24,856 nt of DNA from Nostoc sp. GT001. GTDB lineage: Bacteria > Cyanobacteriota > Cyanobacteriia > Cyanobacteriales > Nostocaceae. The translations under genes and the position numbers were made by a program. Below are positions 1 through 8,851 of the stretch, one piece after another. The DNA lies in contig NZ_JAUDRJ010000003.1 of the NCBI RefSeq assembly GCF_030382115.1, forward strand, positions 587,249 through 612,104. Reading direction: 5' to 3'. The first letter of the stretch is position 1. Each line of letters opens with the position of its first letter. Under the pieces are notes generated by a model, which did not search any database, was not told where the DNA came from, and worked only from the letters and a program-made list of their open reading frames with translations.

Positions 1-2922
1 TTTTCTTCCCTGCGGGATCAAATCCGTTGGGATGATAAATTACTAGCTTGGGCAATGAGTAACCCTGGATTGCGGGTGCAGCTATTTCGCTTTATAGATA
101 CGTTACCTGCTTTGCACAGTAAATCAGAAATTGCCTCACATTTACAAGAATATTTAGGCGATGAATCTGTAGAATTACCGACAGCTTTGAAGGGAATGCT
201 AAACTTTGCTAATCCCGACTCCATGCCAGGACAAGTTGCTGCGACAACCGTTGGTACAGCGGTTGAGACTCTTGCCCATAAATATATTTCTGGGGAAAAT
301 ATTAAACAAGTCATCAAAACAGTTGAGCGACTGCGAAAAGAAAAAATGGCTTTCACCATCGACTTACTTGGTGAAGCCGTAATTACTGAAACCGAAGCGC
401 AGTCTTATCTAGAACGCTATCTAGAATTAATGCAACAATTGGTGGAAGCATCGAAGAATTGGGCAGTTATTCCGGCGATTGATGAGGCTGATGGCGAACC
501 GATACCAAAAGTTCAGGTTTCTGTGAAATTAACGGCCTTTTATTCCCAATTTGATCCATTAGATGCTAAAGGTAGTGAGGAGCGAGTTAGCGATCGCATT
601 CGGATTCTCTTACGTCGTGCTAAAGAGTTGGGTGCAGCTGTGCATTTTGATATGGAACAGTATGCCTATAAGGACATAACTCTCAGCATTCTGAAAAAAC
701 TGTTACTAGAAGATGAGTTTCGGCAACGCACAGATATTGGCATGACAATTCAAGCATATCTGCGTGATAGCGAACAAGATACCGAAGACCTAATTTCCTG
801 GTTGAAACAGCGCGGTTATCCTCTGACAATCCGCTTGGTGAAAGGCGCATATTGGGATCAAGAAACCATTAAAGCAGCCCAAAAGCATTGGAAACAGCCA
901 GTTTACAACGATAAAGCCGCAACTGATGCTAACTTTGAAACCATCACTCAGTTGTTGTTAGAAAATCATCAATGTGTCTATTCTGCCATTGGTAGCCATA
1001 ATGTGCGATCGCACTCTCGCGCCATTGCCATAGCTGAAAGTTTAAATGTCCCCCGTCGTCGCTTTGAATTGCAAGTCCTCTACGGCATGGGAGATAAAGT
1101 TGCCAAGGCTTTGGTTGATAAAGGTTATCGAGTCAGAGTTTACTGTCCTTACGGTGAATTATTGCCTGGAATGGCGTATTTAATTCGCCGATTGTTGGAA
1201 AATACCGCGAATAGTTCTTTTTTACGCCAAAATCTCGAAAATCGACCAATTGAGGAATTATTAGCACCACCAATTCTCAAAGAAGAAAAATCTTTAACTC
1301 CTAACCCTTCGGCAGGCTCAGGGCATCGCTCTTCACTCCTAACTCCTGACTCTCATTTCCTCGGTGCTGCTGATACCGATTACGCTGAGGAAGAGGTGAG
1401 AGCCAAGGCGGCGCAAGCTTTCCAAAACGTTCGTCAACAGTTGGGTAAAACTTATTTACCACTGATTAATGGCGAGTATGTTAACACGCCGGAATTTGTT
1501 GATTCTCTCAATCCTTCTAAGTTCAGTGAGGTAATTGGTAAAGTTGGGTTGATTAGCGTCGAACAAGCGGAACAGGCGATGCAAGCTGCGAAAGCGGCGT
1601 TTCCAGGGTGGAAGAAAACACCAGCTAAACAACGCGCTGATATTTTGCGGAAAGCGGGTGATTTGATGGAACTCCGCCGCGCTGAACTTTCAGCTTGGAT
1701 AGTTTTGGAAGTTGGGAAACCAGTTAAGGAAGCCGATGGAGAGGTTTCGGAAGCGATAGACTTTTGTCGTTACTACGCTGATGAGATTGAACGGTTAGAT
1801 AAAGGTGTGAATTACGACATACCTGGCGAAACTAATCGTTATATTTACCAGCCACGGGGAATTGCTGTAGTGATTTCTCCCTGGAATTTTCCGCTAGCGA
1901 TCGCTTGTGGAATGACAGTTGCAGCTTTAGTTTCGGGCAATTGCACTCTCCTCAAACCTGCGGAAACATCTTCTGTAATTGCAGCAAAACTCACAGAAAT
2001 CTTGGTAGACGCTGGTTTTCCCAAAGGTGTATTTCAATACGTACCTGGCAAGGGTTCGCAAGTTGGGGCTTATTTGGTAAATCATCCAGATACTCATGTG
2101 ATTGCTTTTACAGGTTCCCAAGAAGTGGGCTGTCGAATTTACGCAGAAGCAGCAACATTGAAACCTGGACAAAAGCACATGAAGCGGGTGATTGCAGAAA
2201 TGGGCGGCAAGAATGCAATTATCGTCGATGAAAGTGCTGATTTAGACCAAGCTGTTGTGGGGGTAGTACAGTCGGCATTTGGTTACAGCGGCCAAAAATG
2301 TTCTGCTGCTTCCAGGGTGATTGTACTGCAACCGATTTATGATGCCTTTGTGCAGCGGTTGGTGGAAGCAACGAAATCCTTAAATATTGGAGAAGCAGAG
2401 TTACCAAGTACACAAGTTGGGCCAGTAATTGATGCTAATGCCCGCGATCGCATCCGCGAGTATATTGAGAAGGGTAAGGCAGAATCACAATTAGCTTTGG
2501 AGTTACCAGCACCCGAACAAGGATATTTTATCGGGCCAGTCATCTTTAGTGAAGTATCGCCCAATGCGGTAATTTCCCAGCAAGAAATTTTTGGCCCTGT
2601 GCTGGCGGTGATTCGGGTGAAAGATTTTCAGGAAGCTTTAGCAGTCGCCAACGGTACAAACTTCGCCTTAACTGGCGGACTTTATTCTAGAACGCCTTCG
2701 CACATTCAGCAAGCGCAGACAGAATTTGAAGTCGGTAATTTGTATATCAACCGCAATATTACCGGAGCGATCGTTGGACGGCAACCCTTTGGTGGATTCA
2801 AACTTTCTGGAGTAGGTTCTAAAGCAGGCGGCCCTGATTACTTACTGCAATTTTTAGAACCACGCGCGGTTACAGAAAATATCCAACGTCAAGGTTTTGC
2901 ACCAATTGAAGGTGCAGATTAA
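1..2922 (+). CDS. putA: Bifunctional proline dehydrogenase / pyrroline-5-carboxylate dehydrogenase, 5'-partial
   Basis: Oxidises proline to glutamate in two steps: an N-terminal FAD-dependent proline dehydrogenase, then a C-terminal NAD-dependent aldehyde dehydrogenase. The frame is open from base 1, so the start lies outside the window. The Met at base 55 is probably internal, because the 18 codons before it read as ordinary protein (FSSLRDQIRWDDKLLAWA). 973 residues are visible. Numbered from base 1, the dehydrogenase half shows VSVKLTAFYSQFDP, LVKGAYWDQE and the YxxxRRxxE-type flavin barrel end near 375-400. The aldehyde dehydrogenase half shows SPWNFPLA, the general base Glu in EMGGKN (733), the catalytic Cys in SGQKCSA (767) and EIFGPV. 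The linker near residues 431-452 comes from repeat DNA. There is no N-terminal DNA-binding domain in the visible part. The family call is firm; the full length is unknown. Confidence 0.95.
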   Translation, partial: FSSLRDQIRWDDKLLAWAMSNPGLRVQLFRFIDTLPALHSKSEIASHLQEYLGDESVELPTALKGMLNFANPDSMPGQVAATTVGTAVETLAHKYISGENIKQVIKTVERLRKEKMAFTIDLLGEAVITETEAQSYLERYLELMQQLVEASKNWAVIPAIDEADGEPIPKVQVSVKLTAFYSQFDPLDAKGSEERVSDRIRILLRRAKELGAAVHFDMEQYAYKDITLSILKKLLLEDEFRQRTDIGMTIQAYLRDSEQDTEDLISWLKQRGYPLTIRLVKGAYWDQETIKAAQKHWKQPVYNDKAATDANFETITQLLLENHQCVYSAIGSHNVRSHSRAIAIAESLNVPRRRFELQVLYGMGDKVAKALVDKGYRVRVYCPYGELLPGMAYLIRRLLENTANSSFLRQNLENRPIEELLAPPILKEEKSLTPNPSAGSGHRSSLLTPDSHFLGAADTDYAEEEVRAKAAQAFQNVRQQLGKTYLPLINGEYVNTPEFVDSLNPSKFSEVIGKVGLISVEQAEQAMQAAKAAFPGWKKTPAKQRADILRKAGDLMELRRAELSAWIVLEVGKPVKEADGEVSEAIDFCRYYADEIERLDKGVNYDIPGETNRYIYQPRGIAVVISPWNFPLAIACGMTVAALVSGNCTLLKPAETSSVIAAKLTEILVDAGFPKGVFQYVPGKGSQVGAYLVNHPDTHVIAFTGSQEVGCRIYAEAATLKPGQKHMKRVIAEMGGKNAIIVDESADLDQAVVGVVQSAFGYSGQKCSAASRVIVLQPIYDAFVQRLVEATKSLNIGEAELPSTQVGPVIDANARDRIREYIEKGKAESQLALELPAPEQGYFIGPVIFSEVSPNAVISQQEIFGPVLAVIRVKDFQEALAVANGTNFALTGGLYSRTPSHIQQAQTEFEVGNLYINRNITGAIVGRQPFGGFKLSGVGSKAGGPDYLLQFLEPRAVTENIQRQGFAPIEGAD
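1291..1356 (+). repeat. Spacer-type repeat DNA inside putA, in frame
   Basis: Units of the type CTAACTC/ACTCCTAAC flank a short segment containing CCTTCGGCAGGCTCAGGGC. The same units fill spacers elsewhere in the window (for example 8390-8421 and 11932-12002). Here they are translated as a Ser/Pro/Thr-rich linker between the two catalytic domains of the proline enzyme, with no frame disruption. Confidence 0.7.
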
Positions 2923-2976
2923 ACTAACGTGAATTCCACGGCTCATATAGTATCGGTCTAATTTGCACAATCAAAA

Positions 2977-3065
2977 CACCTCTCCCTGATTTTACTGCGT
3001 AAAACCCTCCCTCTCCGACTACGAGAGGGACAGGCTTGCACTTTCGTTCAAAGCAGGGAGAGGTG
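2977..3065. repeat. Inverted-repeat element downstream of putA
   Basis: A perfect 12 bp inverted repeat (CACCTCTCCCTG at 2977-2988, its complement at 3054-3065) encloses a nested 8 bp stem (TCCCTCTC at 3008-3015, GAGAGGGA at 3023-3030). It could fold as a two-tier hairpin and may help end putA transcription. It has no U-tract of a classical terminator. It looks like one of the dispersed palindromic repeats of Nostocales; the family is not named. Confidence 0.6.
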
Positions 3066-3115
3066 CATCAAACTCACATTAAACTACAATAGGTATTAAC
3101 ATCAAAGAGAGTTTA

Positions 3116-3562
3116 ATGAGTAATTTAGTTATAAAAGTTGCTGAATTACCTAAAGATTTTCCGGCAATTCAAGCAATTAGAAAATCAGTTTTTCAAGAAG
3201 AACAAGGGGTAGATCCAGCTTTAGAGTTTGATGGCAAAGATGAAATATCCGATCATCTAATTGCTTATTTAAATATGGAAGTTGTGGGGACTGCTAGAAT
3301 CAGATATTTAGATGATAAAACTGCCAAAATAGAAAGGTTAGCTGTTTTATCGACAGTTAGAGGGCAAGGTATTGGTAAGAAAATTATGGAAAATGCCCTA
3401 CAGATGATAGCTAACCAAAATATTCTAGAAGTAGTGATTCATGCTCAAGAATATGTGAAAGATTTATACAAGAAACTGGATTTTATAGAAGAAGGAGAAA
3501 TATTTGAAGAAGCTAGTATTCTCCATGTGAAAATGAGAAAAAGGTTTTCACAGCTAAAGTAA
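3116..3562 (+). CDS. GNAT-family N-acetyltransferase
   Basis: 148 residues, the usual size of a single GNAT domain. The acetyl-CoA pyrophosphate-binding loop is clear: RLAVLSTVRGQGIGKKIM, with R-G-Q-G-I-G at 82-87. The N-terminal region (SVFQEEQGVDPALEFDG) and the C-terminal VVIHAQEYVKDLYKKLDF fit the small YjcF/ElaA-like branch that transfers acyl groups to unknown small molecules or amines. The substrate cannot be read from the sequence. It stands alone, between the putA inverted repeat and a MITE-like element. The ATG is preceded by a weak AAAGAGAG ribosome site. It is AT-richer than putA and may be independently transcribed. Confidence 0.85.
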   Translation: MSNLVIKVAELPKDFPAIQAIRKSVFQEEQGVDPALEFDGKDEISDHLIAYLNMEVVGTARIRYLDDKTAKIERLAVLSTVRGQGIGKKIMENALQMIANQNILEVVIHAQEYVKDLYKKLDFIEEGEIFEEASILHVKMRKRFSQLK

Positions 3563-3569
3563 AGTTATA

Positions 3570-3719
3570 TATAGCAATCCTATTTGATTCGTGAAAAATT
3601 ATAAATAAGAAAACGAACCGTAAAGTACGCTTTCGCGCAGCGTCTCCTCAGAGAAGGGCGCAAAGGGAAGAAAGAAGAAAGAGATATATAATTTTCACAA
3701 ATGATTTAGGACTGCTATA
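3570..3719. mobile_element. MITE-like element (150 bp, TA-ended inverted repeats)
   Basis: The ends are imperfect inverted repeats of about 33 bp: 3570-3603 begins TATAGCAATCCTATTTGATT, and 3687-3719 ends with the near-complement of it, TTTAGGACTGCTATA. Both ends carry TA, as expected for IS630/mariner-type non-autonomous elements. The middle contains a GC-rich segment (GCGCAGCGTCTCCTCAGAGA) typical of another Nostocales repeat. There is no open reading frame. It lies between the convergent acetyltransferase and histidine kinase genes. Confidence 0.7.
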
Positions 3720-3769
3720 GTATATTTTTTCACAGAAATGTTTATACAAAAATGCATTTTTATGAGCAA

Positions 3770-5989
3770 TTAGCTAAAATATCTTATCAAAATAGACTCT
3801 AACTGGACTATGCGAATTGGCTTAACAAGGTAGTCATTAGCGCTACCTGGCAACATGGCAATTTCCTCCTCTAAAGGTTCGCTAAAGGTCGTCATTACAA
3901 TCGGTAAATGTTCCCGATAAGGCTCTTTTCTAAGGATTTTCAGCAAATTACAGATATGAACATCTTTTTTTACTAACTGCAAATCAAAAAAAACTAAATC
4001 TGGTTGGAAGCTTTGTACCTGTTTCAAAAAGTCGTTACTATTATCTATCCACATGACTTGGTAGCCAATTGTGTGGAGATAATCTTGCAACACTGTTGCT
4101 GTGTTTTCCTCTTCTTCTACAAGCAAAATAGTTTTATTTGTGGGGATGACTGAAGAAGTAAAATTTGCTTCTTCTTCTGTCTCATCTATCTTATCTATCT
4201 CATTTGTCTCATTTTCCCCATTTCCCGGATGCTCTAAATTTGGTAGAAACAGAGTGAATTGACTGCCCTTTCCTAAAGTTGATGTCACGGTAACATCTCC
4301 ACCATGTAAACGCGCTAATTTCCGCGTCAAGGCTAAACCCAAACCAGTGCCTTCATACTGCCGATTTAACCGGCTGTCAAGCTGTTTAAACGGTTCAAAT
4401 AGAAATTGAAACTGGCTTGAATCTATACCAATGCCAGTATCTGAAACTGTAAACGTTATCCCTTGTGGCACTTTTTTGACTACCAGCGATACTTCACCTG
4501 CTGGGGTAAATTTAATCGCATTGGTCAGCAAGTTGAGTAGCATTTGCTTGATGCGGCGCTCATCAGCAATACAAATATCAGCTTCTTGGTCAATTTCATG
4601 TGTGAGTTGCAATCCCTTTTCTGAGGCGCGATCGCGCACTGTCCAGATGGCATAATTACATATATCTGCCACTGATAAAGATGATAGTAACAGCTCCTCT
4701 TTACCTGCTTCTACCTTAGATAAGTCAAGGATATCGTTAATCACTGCCAGCAGATGTTCACCACTACTGTATATACAACTTACATATTCGTTCTGCTTTT
4801 CATTCAAAGAGCCAACTATTTCTTGTTGCAATAACTGTGATAAACCCATAATCGCATTGAGAGGTGTCCGCAACTCATGACTCATGGTTGCTAAAAATTC
4901 AGTTTTTGCTCGACTGGCGGCTTCTGCTGCTTCTTGAGAAGCGCGTAGTTTCAACTCTGTTTGCTTACGTTCAGTAATATCCTCAATCATCGCTAGAAAA
5001 AACTCAGGTTTACCATTGCTGCCTGGTATAACAGAAACAGAGATATGAGTCCAAACTAAGCTACCATTTTGATGCTGGCAGCGTCTTTCTATCTCAATAC
5101 GATGTCTTTCAACAAGCTGTTTCTGATGGTTGGAAGGTTGTAAACCGTCCCTCGAAGTTCTCTTTAAGTCTGTGCGAATTCCTGACATCAGTTGTTTGTA
5201 AAGTTTTAAATCCTCCCTTTCTATGGAAATGTAATCTGTAAAGCACTTGCCGTATAACTCTTCTCGGCTATATCCTAAAATCTCGCACAGTGCCAGATTA
5301 GTATCGACTATCTGCGCTTTCATATCTATCAGGCCAATACCGATAGACGAACGCTCAAAAATCGCCCGAAATTGTGCCTCACTCTGTCGCAGTGCTTCCT
5401 GTACGACGTTTCGCTCGCTTGCTTCTATAGCCAGTGTCACAAAATCTGCAATTGAGCCAGCAAAACTCTCTTCTTCTAAAGTCCATTGGCGACCTTCGCC
5501 TATGTGTTCGTGACACACTACGCCTACCAAATGACCCTCTAGCCAAATTGGTGCGTCTAGTATAGATGTGATCCCCAACACTGAAAGATAAGACTCGGAT
5601 AATTCTTGGGTTCTGGGATCGTTTCTGGCATCATCTGCGGCAATAGTACGTTCCTCTTCTAAAGCCTGGAAATAAGCAGGAAAATCTGTTTTTAAAAGTG
5701 AGTTACCAAAGGTATGCTCCTTAGTCTTAACATCATATAAATTAATGCATTCAATTTTTGAACGCTCTTCATTATATAACCATACCCCAACTCGCTCTAC
5801 TAACAGCGTCTGAGCAGCTGTTTCAGTGATTTCCCTCAATACGGCATTGAGATTACCTTGCTGAAATGTCTTGCTTCTTGCCAGTTGCACCAGCGTCTGG
5901 CTTTGTTTTCGCCGACTATTTTCTCTGATTCGTAAAGCCTCTTGGGCCTGGTTCTGCTCTGTAATATCTCTAGCTGACACCACCTGCAT
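3770..5989 (-). CDS. Hybrid sensor histidine kinase (GAF-PAS-HisKA-HATPase-REC), N-terminally truncated
   Basis: 739 residues from the ATG at 5989. In order: the last strand of a PAS/PAC domain (1-15), a GAF domain (about 45-195), a PAS domain with PAC (about 203-345), the HisKA dimerisation domain with phospho-acceptor His371 in [10 protein letters not shown], the ATPase domain with N-box [15 protein letters not shown] and [11 protein letters not shown], and a receiver domain (about 620-739) with phospho-acceptor Asp669 in VFFDLQL and Lys723. No membrane segment, so it is cytosolic. The receiver's usual acidic pair after ILLV is replaced by EEEE. The linker at 594-606 ([13 protein letters not shown]) comes from a short-repeat stretch. 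The protein begins in the middle of a PAS domain because of a stop codon just upstream (5999-6001). It may still be made from this ATG. The ligand is unknown. Confidence 0.9.
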   Translation of the reverse strand: MQVVSARDITEQNQAQEALRIRENSRRKQSQTLVQLARSKTFQQGNLNAVLREITETAAQTLLVERVGVWLYNEERSKIECINLYDVKTKEHTFGNSLLKTDFPAYFQALEEERTIAADDARNDPRTQELSESYLSVLGITSILDAPIWLEGHLVGVVCHEHIGEGRQWTLEEESFAGSIADFVTLAIEASERNVVQEALRQSEAQFRAIFERSSIGIGLIDMKAQIVDTNLALCEILGYSREELYGKCFTDYISIEREDLKLYKQLMSGIRTDLKRTSRDGLQPSNHQKQLVERHRIEIERRCQHQNGSLVWTHISVSVIPGSNGKPEFFLAMIEDITERKQTELKLRASQEAAEAASRAKTEFLATMSHELRTPLNAIMGLSQLLQQEIVGSLNEKQNEYVSCIYSSGEHLLAVINDILDLSKVEAGKEELLLSSLSVADICNYAIWTVRDRASEKGLQLTHEIDQEADICIADERRIKQMLLNLLTNAIKFTPAGEVSLVVKKVPQGITFTVSDTGIGIDSSQFQFLFEPFKQLDSRLNRQYEGTGLGLALTRKLARLHGGDVTVTSTLGKGSQFTLFLPNLEHPGNGENETNEIDKIDETEEEANFTSSVIPTNKTILLVEEEENTATVLQDYLHTIGYQVMWIDNSNDFLKQVQSFQPDLVFFDLQLVKKDVHICNLLKILRKEPYREHLPIVMTTFSEPLEEEIAMLPGSANDYLVKPIRIVQLESILIRYFS

Positions 5990-6095
5990 TAGTTGCCCTC
6001 AAGAAGAAATAATTTGGACTTGCAGTTCTACGGAAAAAGTAAAACTGTCTTTGTATAACTACAATTACTTGATAGGGTTTTTCATAACCGGAAAG
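5990..6095 (-). pseudogene. Remnant 5' coding sequence of the hybrid kinase (PAS domain)
   Basis: Upstream of the kinase ATG and in the same frame, codons 6058-6002 read LYKDSFTFSVELQVQIISS, then TGA (5999-6001), then GQL and the kinase Met. This is PAS-fold sequence continuing into the kinase; the TGA probably replaced CGA. Further upstream the frame breaks near 6058, and another frame (6089-6054) reads GYEKPYQVIVVI, which may be more of the same domain. Together they suggest a longer ancestral kinase that lost its N-terminus. Confidence 0.6.
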
Positions 6096-6438
6096 TATAA
6101 TTTTTCTAATCAAATTTTATAATTCTGGCTAATTAGTTATAAGCTAGATTTTGCTGATTATTTCTATTACTTCATACGATTAATTTTTGCCAGGGGATAA
6201 TTAGCATTTGAAGTAATTTCACTATTAAGTAATTCTACTATCAAGTAGTATAAGTAGTATAGTATTTTTAATTTGGAACTGGGGAGTGGTAAAGATTCTT
6301 CCCAATACCCAATCTCCAGTACAATTTCTTGCTTAGTACTGACTAGCAAAATACCCTTGATTCTCCTAGAGAAAGATACCTAATGGCTCAAATTCTGCCA
6401 AACTAAAGGTAACGGCAAGCATTTGCGGAGGTGGAGCG
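6096..6438. other. Non-coding stretch before the cobalamin-binding-type gene
   Basis: AT-rich DNA with no supported gene. It contains a 9 bp unit AAGTAGTAT in two tandem copies (6243-6260) and a weak inverted repeat around 6280-6322 (ACTGGGGAG against CTCCAGT). A ribosome site GGAGGTGG (6427-6434) sits just before the next start. No cobalamin riboswitch core was recognised. Confidence 0.5.
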
Positions 6439-7365
6439 ATGAAAGATAGTGATGTAAGAATTGTTTCCCTGATTCCCGGTGGAACAGAGATTTTAGCGAC
6501 ACTAGGGTTGGTTAATGCTATTGTGGGGCGATCGCACGAATGTGATTACCCTCCAGAAATTCTCAATCGCCCCATTTGTACCCAAGCACGTTTAAATAAT
6601 GATGCCTCCAGCAGCCAAATTCACGACGAAGTGAATAATTTATTGCAATCTGCTCTTAGTATTTATGAAATCAAAACAGATGTTTTAGAGAAATTGCAGC
6701 CTACCCATATTCTCACTCAAGACCAGTGCGATGTTTGTGCTGTTAGCTTACATGATGTTGAAAAGGCAGTTGCTACACTGATTGACAGTAAACCTCAGAT
6801 TATTTCTTTACAACCCAATATTCTCACGGATGTTTGGGCTGACATTGAGCGAGTCGGCAATATCTTTGGTGTAGACTCGGTAAAAGTCTTAGAAAATTTA
6901 GAAGCTCGCGTCAAAATTTGTCAGCAAAAAATCCAAGGACTTTCTTTAGATGAACTGCCTACTGTCGCCTGTATCGAGTGGACTGATCCTTTGATGGTCG
7001 CCGCTAATTGGATTCCTGAATTAGTTAACTTAGCAGGAGGACAGTCTTTATTTTGCGCTACAGGTCAGCCTTCTCCGGTCTTGCCGTGGGAAACACTATT
7101 AACAACTAATCCCGATGTAATTGTTTTTATGCCTTGTGGCTTTGATTTAAACCGCACTCGCAAAGAAGCCAATTTATTAACTCAACGTCCAGAATGGGAA
7201 AAACTACATGCTACCAAGGCTGGTAGAGTCTACATTACTGACGGCAATTCTTACTTTAATCGTCCAGGGCCGCGACTGGTAGATTCTCTAGAAATTTTGG
7301 CAGAAATTTTGCATCCAGAAATTTTTCAATACGGCTACAAAGGAACTGCTTGGGAAGTTTTGTAA
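6439..7365 (+). CDS. Cobalamin/iron-complex binding-type protein (BtuF-like fold) without signal peptide
   Basis: 308 residues, similar to the periplasmic-binding helical-backbone family that includes BtuF. The N-terminus RIVSLIPGGTEILATLG is the family's first strand-helix. RPEWEKLHATKAGRVYITDG and NRPGPRLVDSLEILAEILHP are its C-terminal signature. A CDVC pair (97-100, in TQDQCDVC) marks the cyanobacterial/plant-like branch. No signal peptide or lipobox is visible, so it is predicted to be cytosolic, and no permease or ATPase gene adjoins it. It is therefore unlikely to be a conventional transporter subunit; binding of a corrinoid or similar cofactor is possible. The start is supported by GGAGGTGG five bases upstream. 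Confidence 0.8.
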   Translation: MKDSDVRIVSLIPGGTEILATLGLVNAIVGRSHECDYPPEILNRPICTQARLNNDASSSQIHDEVNNLLQSALSIYEIKTDVLEKLQPTHILTQDQCDVCAVSLHDVEKAVATLIDSKPQIISLQPNILTDVWADIERVGNIFGVDSVKVLENLEARVKICQQKIQGLSLDELPTVACIEWTDPLMVAANWIPELVNLAGGQSLFCATGQPSPVLPWETLLTTNPDVIVFMPCGFDLNRTRKEANLLTQRPEWEKLHATKAGRVYITDGNSYFNRPGPRLVDSLEILAEILHPEIFQYGYKGTAWEVL

Positions 7366-7376
7366 CTTAACTAGAT

Positions 7377-7510
7377 TAGCCTTTTCAAGGTGGTGAAATT
7401 TGGAACGAAGAGTGGTTATTTCGACCTTCAAAAATCCCCAAATCTGGGCGGAGGATTCAAGGTGGTAGCACTGGAACATCGTATCTTCCTTTGTCACCTT
7501 GAAAGGGCTA
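7377..7510. mobile_element. MITE-like element (134 bp) between the BtuF-like gene and the phytochelatin synthase remnant
   Basis: 16 bp terminal inverted repeats with one mismatch: TAGCCTTTTCAAGGTG at 7377-7392 and CACCTTGAAAGGGCTA at 7495-7510. TA at both outer ends fits an IS630/mariner-type target. TTCAAGGTGGT occurs again internally (about 7456-7466), giving a sub-terminal direct repeat. No coding capacity. Confidence 0.75.
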
Positions 7511-7511
7511 G

Positions 7512-7970
7512 TTAGCAGAAACTTATGATACCTGTCGAACTTATATTGAAAGAAAAGAAATACCTGTGTCCATTCGGGTGGAGCATTTTGATAAACCCAG
7601 TATGACGCTCGAAGCATTCACACGTGAAGTTGAAGCTGCCGTTTGTGATGAGAATGATGTCCACATTCTTAACTTCAATACCCGTATTGCTCATGAAAAT
7701 CCAAGCTTAGAAGGTGGTCACTTCTCCTTATTGGCAGACTATGAACCGGAAACTCAAGAAATCACCATTGCAGATACAAATCCCAAACGATATACCCGGT
7801 TTTGGAAATGCCCAATTGGGCGCATATATGCCGCTTGCGTAGATAAGGATTCTTCATCGAATCGCTCTCGTGGCATGATTGTGCTTCGTAGGAAGGAGAA
7901 AGTCAATCTAGCAGGTAATGGGGTGGTTCATCCAGCAGAAATCGCCTTGAACGCTCTCCATTCTGAATAA
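7512..7970 (+). pseudogene. Phytochelatin-synthase-like gene, 3' part only
   Basis: The open frame begins right after the MITE and codes for 152 residues. A GTG at 7566 could start translation, but coding sequence (LAETYDTCRTYIERKEIP) continues upstream of it to the MITE edge. Family features visible are the catalytic His in EGGHFSLLADYEP, the catalytic Asp in ITIADTNP, a following Trp-rich stretch and the C-terminal RGMIVLRR. In phytochelatin synthase (papain-like, glutathione gamma-glutamylcysteinyl transferase) the active-site Cys lies about 100 residues before this His. Only 69 residues precede it here, so the Cys-bearing part is missing. The gene upstream ends 11 bp before the MITE, which leaves no room for it. 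A non-functional remnant is most likely. Confidence 0.75.
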
Positions 7971-8004
7971 ACTCCTTAAGGAATACTGGGATTACTAACG
8001 TCAG

Positions 8005-8307
8005 TTACGGTGTTTGCTCAGAATCTACCGATGGTTCATTGTTAAATAACAGCAGGCGTGCAGCAAGAATGGCAAATCCTACAGCCGCGATCGCTTTTAA
8101 AACACGTGTAGGTAATAATTCGGCTACTGCACCCCCTGCTAACGATCCCAACAGGCTTGTCAACAGCAATGCCCCTGCTGCACCAAAAAATACTGCACGT
8201 GGAGAATTAGAACGTCCTGAAAGTGCGATCGCTGCTAGCTGACTTTTGTCACCCAATTCTGATAAAAAAACTGTAATAAAGCTAAGTCCTAATAAATGCC
8301 AATCCAT
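8005..8307 (-). CDS. Half-size GDT1/UPF0016 (TMEM165-like) cation transporter subunit
   Basis: 100 residues with one copy of the family motif E-x-G-D-K-S-Q (ELGDKSQ at 17-23) in the first membrane helix, and two further hydrophobic helices (about 37-62 and 68-88). Full-length members carry two such halves; half-size members in cyanobacteria occur as adjacent pairs that presumably form a heterodimer. Family members move Mn2+ or Ca2+ against protons; in Synechocystis the full-length homologue Mnx handles Mn2+ at the thylakoid. The partner half lies directly upstream on the same strand. The exact cation here is inferred. Confidence 0.88.
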   Translation of the reverse strand: MDWHLLGLSFITVFLSELGDKSQLAAIALSGRSNSPRAVFFGAAGALLLTSLLGSLAGGAVAELLPTRVLKAIAAVGFAILAARLLLFNNEPSVDSEQTP

Positions 8308-8421
8308 ATATTTAGGGGAAATGGGGAATAGGGAGCAGGGGGAGATGAGGGAGAATAACTACTAACTTTTAATTCCTAATTCTTAACTAGTAACTTCTAA
8401 CTCCTAACTCCTAACTTTTAA
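8308..8421. repeat. Tandem heptamer repeat spacer between the two GDT1 halves
   Basis: A GGGGAAATGGGGAATAGGGA-type purine tract is followed by degenerate and perfect CTAACTC/CTAACTT heptamers (clearest at 8390-8421). The repeat overlaps the stop of the frameshifted upstream gene. No gene seen. Confidence 0.75.
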
Positions 8422-8851
8422 CTAACCTTGGAATACATCCCAAAACAGCATTATAGAAATTACTAACAACATCACGCCTAGCTGATTTTTCTACCGTTTT
8501 TGGGCTGAGTCGGCTGGCTATCCAACTACCTAAAAGCACACCTAATAAGCTGGTGGTTATTAGCGCCGCCGCCGAGCCGATAAATACCACCCACGGCGAA
8601 TGAGATTGTGCGCTCATTAACAAAGTCGATAGCTGAGTCTTATCTCCAATTTCTGCTAGAAAAATGGTTACAAAAGTCGTACCAAAAACTACTAGCGCTG
8701 ATTGCTGCTTTTGAGGACTATCGGCAATTACAGGCTGAACCAAGGGAGCGATCACGGGAGTTAAGTTAATATCATTGCTATCTTTCAGTTCTAGCTCGAT
8801 CTCAGTGTGAGATATGCCAGAAATCTCCAAAGGTACAGAGTCAAGTTTCAC
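8422..8851 (-). pseudogene. Second half-size GDT1/UPF0016 transporter, frameshifted near its 3' end
   Basis: The protein has a polar N-terminus (1-50), then the family motif AEIGDKTQ (Glu67) and two helices. As read, it ends SARRDVVSNFYNAVLG and stops at 8411 inside repeat DNA. Skipping one base (T at 8479, + strand) gives GVMLLVISIMLFWDVFQG and a stop at 8422, which is the expected third helix and usual family ending. The gene is thus a 142-residue half-transporter with a one-base insertion, or a sequence error. It lies upstream of its partner half on the same strand and is probably cotranscribed. If the shift is real, the last helix is lost. Confidence 0.85.

Noticed and set aside
1905..2413. 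Extra reading frames inside putA on both strands
   Set aside because: They overlap a gene with clear catalytic motifs and have no recognisable features.
6167..6349. 60-codon minus-strand frame upstream of the BtuF-like gene
   Set aside because: Low-complexity content derived from the AAGTAGTAT repeat; no ribosome site or family signal.
6360..6438. Possible cobalamin riboswitch before the BtuF-like gene
   Set aside because: No B12-box-like core or conserved loop sequences seen; the leader is short.
8390..8421. Tandem heptamers that could suggest a CRISPR or phage-type array
   Set aside because: Units are 7 bp without unique spacers; they match the short tandem repeats common in Nostocales spacers.
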